The position numbers were made by a program, and so were the translations under genes. Source: Panopea generosa (Eukaryota; Mollusca; Bivalvia; Adapedonta; Hiatellidae). From it: a stretch of DNA of 64,000 bases. The notes below the pieces were generated by a model, which saw nothing but the letters and a program-made list of their open reading frames with translations, had not been told where the DNA came from and did not search any database. The stretch lies in NCBI GenBank assembly GCA_029582155.1, contig CM055897.1:93447829-93511828 (forward strand), read 5' to 3'. Positions 56,396 to 64,000 of this stretch are shown one piece after another (the stretch's first letter is position 1; each line of letters begins with the position of its first letter).

Positions 56396-59004
56396 ACATA
56401 TTAAAAAAACCATTTAAACCATAATGTATGGATGCAAACCCTATAGGATAATATTAAATGGAAGTGATTGTCATGAAATCAAATATTAATATCATTTTTT
56501 TTCGAGAGTTTCTAATGGGGTTCAAGACAAAGCTTTACAAGCTATATATGGCACTGAGTAATTGGTATGGGAGGACCTTCCAACGAGTATAATATATACA
56601 TATATACTTTGTACAACTGGTAAAAACAATAAAAACAAACTTGTATATATATGTTCTCTGTCATTTATTTTTACCATTTTATACATGGTAAGCATAATGG
56701 ACTCCTCACATTTCATGGTGTCATAAATGAACTATGTACATCATGCTTGGGTCATCTAAAATAAACTTCATAATTATTATACATAATTACACTTAACATA
56801 AAAACACATCAACAATGAATATACATTCTTAAAAATTTCATCTTAAAATACAAGCTCCTCCAATTATATGATATTACATTGATTCCTGATAATTACATCT
56901 CGTATACAATATACACGAGTCCATACAGGACTAAAAATCCCAAGCACACAATTATCGTACAACCATAAATCTAGTCATATTTTCAGTTGTTTTTATAACT
57001 GAGATATCCACTAGCCATGCTGAGGTACCACCATACATGTAGTGATATCTACTAGATCAGATGAGGGCAGTGCCATATAGCGCTATTCACTTGGTGATTT
57101 ATATGAGGGATTATAAATCTTGTTTGTAGAAAACATGTCGGCAGCTTTAAATCTTGATTTAGTATGGAGTGGAACAACTTCAAAATGAAATATATGTACC
57201 TTACATAACAACATACTCAACCTAACACAATATATTAGGCATACTCTCTTTTATTCCTTCATATACTCATGATGAATTTCAAATTAAACAGTACAAAGAC
57301 GATTATTCCTGGAATCTTAATATTCAAATTAGACAGTAAATTTGCCATTTTTTCAAAGCACTCTGTGCTTAAATTCTAAACTCGGCCTCAAATTTGAAAT
57401 TGTATATTTTGGAAGTAATGTTATTTGTGTAAAAAATGCGAGTATACAACATTCTGTTAAAATATCATTGACACTTGCATGGAAAATTAAAGTTAAGAAA
57501 ATAACTACTTTTGAAATAAATTGCTTGTGAATGGATAACAATCAGCATATTTTCTTTCCTTGTGCAGACATTATAACAAAATATTTATTCTGAAGAAATT
57601 GTTTCAATAATTTAAATATAACTTCATGGAAACAAACATCAAACCGGTTTAGTAGGACTTGTGTGTGACATTATAAAATAAGTGCATTTTAAAGCTGGGA
57701 AAATACATCTGAAAGAAAGAGGGAAACATTCCATAACATTTTCGTACAAATTTTTACTGTTATACATCACCTCTTGTTTGTAGAAATACAAACATGGCTT
57801 TATATATGACAATAACATTAAAAAGATAAACTCTATAAATAACTGACATCTAACTGCCAATGTATTGACATGTATTCACTCAAAACAAAAGTTGCACTGA
57901 ATTGAAAAACTATAATTGAGCTATAAGGGCGGCTTTCAACAATACAAAAGTACCGGTAATGTCTAACATGTGATTACTCATCAAAAATTATCAACCATAT
58001 CGAAACAGTTAGACCAGATGAAAAAATAGTTTTGTTACTTTGACCTGACCAAGTCAACATTTTGACACCCCAAAGTCAAAAAAATGTTTTTATTTATTTT
58101 TTACAATTTTTTTGGTCTTTCACTCCATTTCACTCCAAGAACCATATGGGAGGGGGGGGGGGGTTAATTCCTACCTACCAACCCCATTTTTTGTACCAGA
58201 AAACAAAAATTCGTTCATTTGGCATTACCAAGTATGCAAGAATGGAAGAGTTATCTCTCTTGTTATACCATGTGACCACAGTTTCTATTTATATCAGTGG
58301 AGTCTATGTTAGGTTAGAAACATTGCTCTATCATTTCACCATTACTAACTTGTTTTGTTTTTAGATGATAATATACATATTGAGTATATATAAATCTGTC
58401 ATGATTAAGTTTTGATTTCAAACAAAAAATATATACTGAATAAACATTCCTTTTTTTTTATTACCGATAGGCAAAAGTTTCATAAACTACTGTATGCTGT
58501 CCACTTGACGAGTTATATCCTCATGTATAGCAAATCATTGTACATGTACCAAGTGGTTGTGAATAATAAGACTGTATACATAAACATTTCAAGCATCCAA
58601 ATGCGTACCTGTACCCACAAGTAAATGTCAACAACATTTTACCACAACAGTTAATTATTCATTCTTGGAGTTACATTACAATATAAAGATAGGTTATTCA
58701 ATCTTATTAGTTCAACATGTTTACATCTCTTCAATATATAATTTATATATAGCATTTATATATATAAATATGTATTTATATGTCTTTGTAGTTATTAAGT
58801 ATCATATTTGTACACAAACTACTGGTGTCATCAGTATTGGTGTTTATTTGGAAAACAATTCTAACTGAATTACACATCTTTATACCAACAGTGCTTGTAC
58901 CTGGTCTTCTGCCCTGCCACACTTTCCAGCTTGTCCATATAAAATATCAAAACTCAGTATTACATTTTGTGCATCAGAAATATTGGTATTTAATGTTAGC
59001 AAAG
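56396..59004. other. intergenic or 3' UTR-like AT-rich region
   Basis: 2.6 kb with no recognised gene. A G-run lies at 58148-58163. If the candidate - strand exon at 60999-61076 is real, this region could belong to its 3' UTR. Confidence 0.4.
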
Positions 59005-59075
59005 CAGTAGTGTAGAGGATAGAGTGTTGGCTGCTCACACCAGAGGTTTGGGGTTCAAACCCCAGCTTTAACAGA
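59005..59075 (+). mobile_element. tRNA-like sequence, probable SINE or tRNA pseudogene
   Basis: A-box-like TGTAGAGGATAGAGTG and a strong T-arm GGGGTTCAAACCCC at tRNA spacing. The acceptor stem pairs poorly and the anticodon stem is weak. 59076-59574 downstream has no recognised feature. Confidence 0.5.
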
Positions 59076-59574
59076 TGCCTCTCAAAAGGAAATTTTTGAG
59101 CGGTTCAAATAAGCCTTAAGCTTTCTTCGCAATTGATTCACAATAAATTAGTAAAAACTTAAAATAAGTACCAACACCAATACCTTTGACCTAAAAAAAA
59201 AAGTACTCTTTGTCTCTAATTTTATCCCAGCATATCTGCTCTATAACATCATCAATATAAGCAGATCAAGGTAGTGTTACCTTCAAATATTTAAGACTTC
59301 AATTTTAAACTGTTTGGCAGACACGTGGATGGAACAAGAATTAGTTGGAAAGGCAATTAATACTAATACTTCTAACTTGCCAGATATAGAGAGAACTAGT
59401 TAAGTGAAATATCTTTGGAATTTTTATTTACTTTCAACACGACTCATAACACTCAATTTTTATTACAAATCAAGTAAGTCAGAAGTCAATGTAAACCCTG
59501 GTTTCGCTATGTTTATTTTGATACACTATCGAAAAAAATAACATTTTCCACATGTTTCAATAAAAAGTTTCTTC

Positions 59575-60640
59575 AACTCAGCTCAACTGAATATCTGAAC
59601 AAACCAACTCAATGTCTTAAGACAACTGGCAATATTGAATGTTGTGTGTAACAAAACATTTCAATGTCTCCAGACAACTGGCAATATTAAATGTGTAACA
59701 AACCAACTCAACATCTCCATACAACTGGCAATATTGAATGTTGTGGCAATATTGAAGTTTGTGTAACAAAGCAACTCAATGTCTTTAGACAACTAGCAAT
59801 ATTAAATGTTGTGTGTAACAAACAAAATCAATGTCATAAGACAAATGGCAAAATCTAATGTCAACTCGATGTCTTTAGACAACTGGCAATATTAAATGTT
59901 GTGTGTAACAAACCAACTCAATGTCTTAAGACAATTCGCAATATTGAATGTTGTGGCAATATTGAATTTGTGTGTAACAAATCAACTCAATGTCTTCAGA
60001 CAACTGGCAATATTGAATGTTGTGTGTAACAAACCAACTCAATGGCATAAGACAAATGGCAAAATCTAATGTCAACTCGATGTCTTTAGACAACTGGCAA
60101 TATTAAATGTTGTGTGTAACAAACCAACTCAATGGCTTAAGACAACTTGCAATATTGAATGTTGTGGCAATATTGAATTTGTGTGTAACAAATCAACTCA
60201 ATGTCTTCAGACAACTGGCAATATTGAATGTTGTGTGTAACATACCAACTCATTGTCTTTAGGCAACTGGCAATATTGAATGTTGTGTGTAACAAACCAA
60301 CTCATTGACTTTGTAACAAACCAACTCATTGACTTTAAGCAACTGGCAATATTGAATGTTGTGTGTAACAAACCAACTCAATGTCTTCAGACAAATAGCA
60401 ATATTAAATGTTGTGTGTAACAAACCATCTCAACATCTCCAGACAACTGGCAATATTGAATGTTGTGTGTAAAAAAACAACTCAATGTCTTCAGACAACT
60501 GGCAATATTGAATGTTGTGTGTAACAAAACAACTCAATGTCTTCAGACAAGTGGCAATATTGAATGTTGTGTGTAACAAACCAACTCAACGTCTTCAGAC
60601 GATTGGCAATATTGGATGTTGTATGTAACAAAACAAGATA
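59575..60640. repeat. 52-bp tandem array
   Basis: About 20 units of roughly 52 bp containing AACAAACCAACTCAATGTCT, TCAGACAACTGGCAATATTG and AATGTTGTGTGT. A longer composite near 59840-59975 is repeated near 60030-60160. Confidence 0.94.
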
Positions 60641-60998
60641 AATGTAAATCCTGAGAGTTGTCTATAGATAAAACATTTGGAGAAATGACCATGATGACAT
60701 GTGACAGGTGGAAAACAGAATAACAAGTATGAGGAACAGACAGAGGAATGGCGAGTTTTGTGAGTTTTGTCACTGGTAATCACATTACCAATGTATCCCA
60801 ATTAAATATCTAGGTTAATATGGAGTCTAATGGATGTTTCTGCTATAAATACAACTGTGCTTAAAATATGCATTGCCCTTATTTATTGTCAATTACTACA
60901 CATTAGTTAAAAACATATTTACATATTGAATGTTGTACATACAATTCAGGTACTATAATGACAATGTTCTATTACACACATATATGTAGATATCACAG

Positions 60999-61076
60999 TT
61001 AAATAGGTTTGTAAAGCAAGGTGGTCACATATTTTTTTCGAAATCTGTGTGTTGCACTGAGTACCATCACTCCATC
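60999..61076 (-). CDS. candidate last coding exon of an unidentified gene
   Basis: On the - strand a strong acceptor (TTTTCTTATTTCAG) precedes DGVMVLSATHRFRKKYVTTL followed by LYKPI and TAA. The residue mix looks protein-like, but I recognise no family and no upstream exon is visible in the 3 kb to its right. A 25-codon open stretch can arise by chance in AT-rich DNA, so confidence is low. 60641-60998 would be the start of its 3' UTR. Confidence 0.3.
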   Translation of the reverse strand, partial: DGVMVLSATHRFRKKYVTTLLYKPI

Positions 61077-61369
61077 CTGAAATAAGAAAATCATACTGGT
61101 AATTAATAATTACAACAATGCTGTTTCTTGTATTAAGACCAATTTGGTTTTTATTCACAAGTTACTAAAGTTTAGTTTCTCTTTTTTCCTGTTCGTGTAA
61201 AACAAGAAAATTTCCGTTGAACTGATGGATGCTCCCCAAGTGAGTGTTTGCCTCTGTACGGGCTACTTGGTTGAAGAATACCAAACTGTATAGCAGGAAC
61301 AATATGTGGCTCTGCACTTCACAGAACTAATTCACAAATCATTTAACCAGAACAAAATGACAATATGCG
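61077..61369. other. unresolved, locally GC-richer segment
   Basis: The part at about 61190-61320 is less AT-rich and keeps moderate open frames on both strands, but no supported splice sites or family pattern were found. It may be the leading part of the repeat that follows. Confidence 0.35.
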
Positions 61370-62985
61370 CAGATCCTAGCTAGTTTTACAGAATTAAAAC
61401 CAGAGGTTATAGGGAATTACGTCCATAACGACAATATCTCCGCTTGGTAATGACGCATCCTGGCAAGTTTCATAAAATTCCAACCACAGGTAGTAGAGAA
61501 AATGAGCGGCAAAGAATTTGGTAACAGACTAAATCAAAGGGCCGTAACTCCGTGAAAAATCATCGAACTGAAACACAGACAATATGTTTATCTGCACTTG
61601 GTAATGATGCATCCTAGCAAGTTGCACAAAATTCCAACATGGGGTTGTAGAGAAATAGCAGACAATAATTTGGTCACAGACTCAATCAAAGGGCCATAAC
61701 TCCGTGAAAAATGACCGAACCGGAACACATAGACAATATGCGCATCTGCACTTGGTAATGATGCATCCTAGCAAGCTTCATAAAATTCCAACATGGGATT
61801 GTAGAGAAATAGCCCGGACAAGAATTTGGTCACAAATATAATCGAAGGGTGATAACTCCATGAAAAAATATTAAATTCGAAACAGAAAGACAGTATGCGA
61901 ATCTGCACTTAATAATGATGCATCCTAGCAAGTTTCATAAAATTCCAACCTGAGGTTGTATAGAAACAGCCCGGACAAAAATTTGGTCACAAATAGAATC
62001 AAAGGGCCATAACTCTGTGAAAAATTATCGAACCGGAACATAAAGACAGTATGCGCATCTGCACTTGGTAATGATGCATCCCAGCAAGTTTCATAAAACT
62101 CCAACATGGGATTGTAGAAAAATAGCGCGGACAAGAATTTGGTCACAAACAGAATTAAAGGGCCACAACTCCGTGAAAAATCATCAAACGGGAACAGAAA
62201 GACAGTATGTGCATCTGCACTTGGTAATGATGCATCCTAGCAAGTTGCATAAAATTCCAACCTGAGGTTGTAGAGAAATAGCCCGGACAAGAATTTGGTC
62301 TTAAATATAATCAAAGGGCCATAACACTGTGAAAATTCATCCAACTGTAACACAAAGACAGTATGCGCATCTGCACTTGGTAATGATACATCCTACCAAG
62401 TTTCATAAAATTCCAACCAAAGGTTGTAAAGAAATAGCCTGGACAAGAATTTGGTCATAAATAGAATCAAAGGGCCATAACTCAGTGAAAAATCACCGAA
62501 TGGGAACACAAAGACAGTATGCGCATCTGCACTTGGTAATTATGCATTCAAGCAAGTTTCATAAAATTCCAACCTGAGGTAGACAGACAAGAATTTGGTC
62601 ACAGACTTAATACAAGGGCCATAACTCAAAACAAATCATCAAACCGGAACACAAAGACAATATGCGCATCTCCACATGGTAGTGATGCATCCTAGCAAGT
62701 TTTACCAAATTCCAACATTGGGTTGTAGAGAAATAGCGCAGAAAAGAATTTGGCCAGACAGAACCAAAGGGCCATAACTCCGGGAAAAATCATCGAACCG
62801 AAACACAAAGACAATATGCGCATCTGCACTTGGTAGTGATACATCCTAGCAAGTTTCATAAAATTCCAACATGGCGTTGTAGAGAAAAAGCCCAGACAAG
62901 AACTAGTGGACACACAGACAAACGGACGAACGCACGAAGCGGCGACTATACGCTTCCCCCCTTTGAGGGAGCATAATAAACCATT
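61370..62985. repeat. roughly 158-bp tandem array of a dispersed family
   Basis: About ten units, each with ATCAAAGGGCCATAACTCCG, GACAATATGCGCATCTGCAC, TTGGTAATGATGCATCCTAG and TTTCATAAAATTCCAAC. The right end has a distinct terminus with GGACGAACGCACGAAGCGGC and CCCTTTGAGGGAGCATAATA. A single unit elsewhere (15041-17480) is the target of LINE copy A. Confidence 0.93.
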
Positions 62986-63029
62986 AGTCATGCATTTAAC
63001 AAATCTGGTAGGAGAATATGAGCCTTGCT

Positions 63030-63272
63030 TCGTTTAAAATAGCTAAATCCTAGCAATTGTAGTTTTACAGATTTTTAATGAGCTTCCTTATATAGGTGTG
63101 TTTGACCCTAGGGTCAGGATTTGAGCCAACTTAGAAAGAATTGAGTTAAGAACCTTAAGCATGGGAAAAGCATTGACTTTCAGAGAAGGCACAGTATGAA
63201 TTGTTGATGGACAATCAATGGAGAGCTATTATGATATCTCATTTGAGTTTTCGCTTAGGTGAGCTAAAAACA
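63030..63272 (-). mobile_element. dispersed repeat fragment, reverse (TTTTTAGCTCACC family)
   Basis: On the - strand it begins TGTTTTTAGCTCACCTAAGC, related to the start at 54678, and includes GACCCTAGGGTCA read in either orientation. Confidence 0.5.
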
Positions 63273-64000
63273 CCATAAACAAAACCAAAACTCAGCATCA
63301 AAACATTACTGTTATAAACTTATAAGGGTTATCAAAAAAGAAGTTTTTTCCCCCAGACTCAACCCGATGACCTCTCAAAAATACACTCTGTACTGGTTTC
63401 ATCCAGGAAATGGATTCGACAGCAATTTAAACCATATACTCCGAATTTTTTTTTCACAAATAGGTCGAAGTGAATTAGTGATTCAAGCAATGTTCTATAA
63501 GCTACACAGTATACAAAAATGGCAATACCTTTATTGAAAGAGCATATAAATGGTTCAACATCACATGGTTAGGTTCTGGTAACAACGTTGGCTCACACTG
63601 AAATACACAAAATAGTCATGCAACAATTATCAACAATTATCAAGTCATACACCAATTAACTTCACATTTAATTTTGTACTTGGATTCTGCTGTAAAATGA
63701 TTTCATTTTAAGTTTGCAATATATGTGACTATTTTTCAATACTATTTTTTCAGCAAATGTCACTTTTATACACATGATTGATATCAAGGCAGCTTAAAAC
63801 CTTCAAACAATTTTTTTAGTGAATGATGACATAAAAATTAAACATAATTATTCCAGACTTATATCTAAATGAATATGAAAATATTTTTCTTAATCACTGC
63901 ACAAACTCAAATTCTAAACATCAGCAGCGAAAGACAACAATAGTCAAATGTTCAATGTTACATGTCTTGAAATACAAAAGTGAGAAAGTTACCCTTTGAT
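63273..64000. other. right end of window, no gene seen
   Basis: AT-rich; no coding, RNA or repeat feature recognised. Confidence 0.45.

Noticed and set aside
61190-61330. Exon on either strand in the GC-richer segment
   Set aside because: Moderate open frames exist both ways, but no GT/AG pair fits and the segment adjoins a repeat array.

Overview
The window is animal nuclear DNA: AT-rich, intron-bearing and crowded with tandem arrays and transposons. tRNA-derived SINEs with ATTC/CAAT-type tails, several dispersed families and the two spliced genes suggest a lophotrochozoan, most likely a bivalve mollusc. That assignment rests on the style of the repeats and is inference. No bacterial-type genes, CRISPR array or viral genes were seen.

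Two genes are firmly supported, both on the + strand. (1) The C-terminal half of SAE1, the SUMO-activating enzyme subunit 1, in five exons (2657-2765, 3646-3751, 7347-7491, 9383-9452, 11133-11222); its 5' half lies left of the window. (2) A complete PRDX5 peroxiredoxin in six exons (22025-22117, 35019-35153, 39854-39985, 42974-43012, 44597-44652, 49185-49290). It encodes 186 residues from a 27-kb locus, with a mitochondrial-type leader and an internal second Met. A possible last exon of an unidentified gene lies on the - strand at 60999-61076.

Layout: 1-2530, 81-bp satellite in an SAE1 intron; 2.6-11.2 kb, SAE1 with a 28-bp array, two pogo-like MITEs and SINEs in its introns; 11.2-22 kb, intergenic repeats including a LINE copy with perfect target-site duplications and a piggyBac-like MITE nested in a 38-bp array; 22-49.3 kb, PRDX5. 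Its intron 1 carries 78-bp and 60-bp arrays, three SINEs with clear target duplications, a TIR element with a zinc-finger remnant, and a 48-bp array split by a second LINE copy. Introns 2 and 5 are almost wholly 29-bp arrays. From 49.3 to 64 kb there is mostly non-coding DNA with SINEs, a 52-bp array and a roughly 158-bp array.

The main unusual signals are in the tandem arrays. The SAE1 array unit repeats a 16-nt stretch found across the gene's own 3' splice site. The PRDX5 intron-5 unit looks like a minimal 3' splice site repeated about 145 times. The 48-bp array is an amplified 5' half of a tRNA-Leu-like SINE head. Nearly all long ORFs in the window are artefacts of stop-free tandem repeats.
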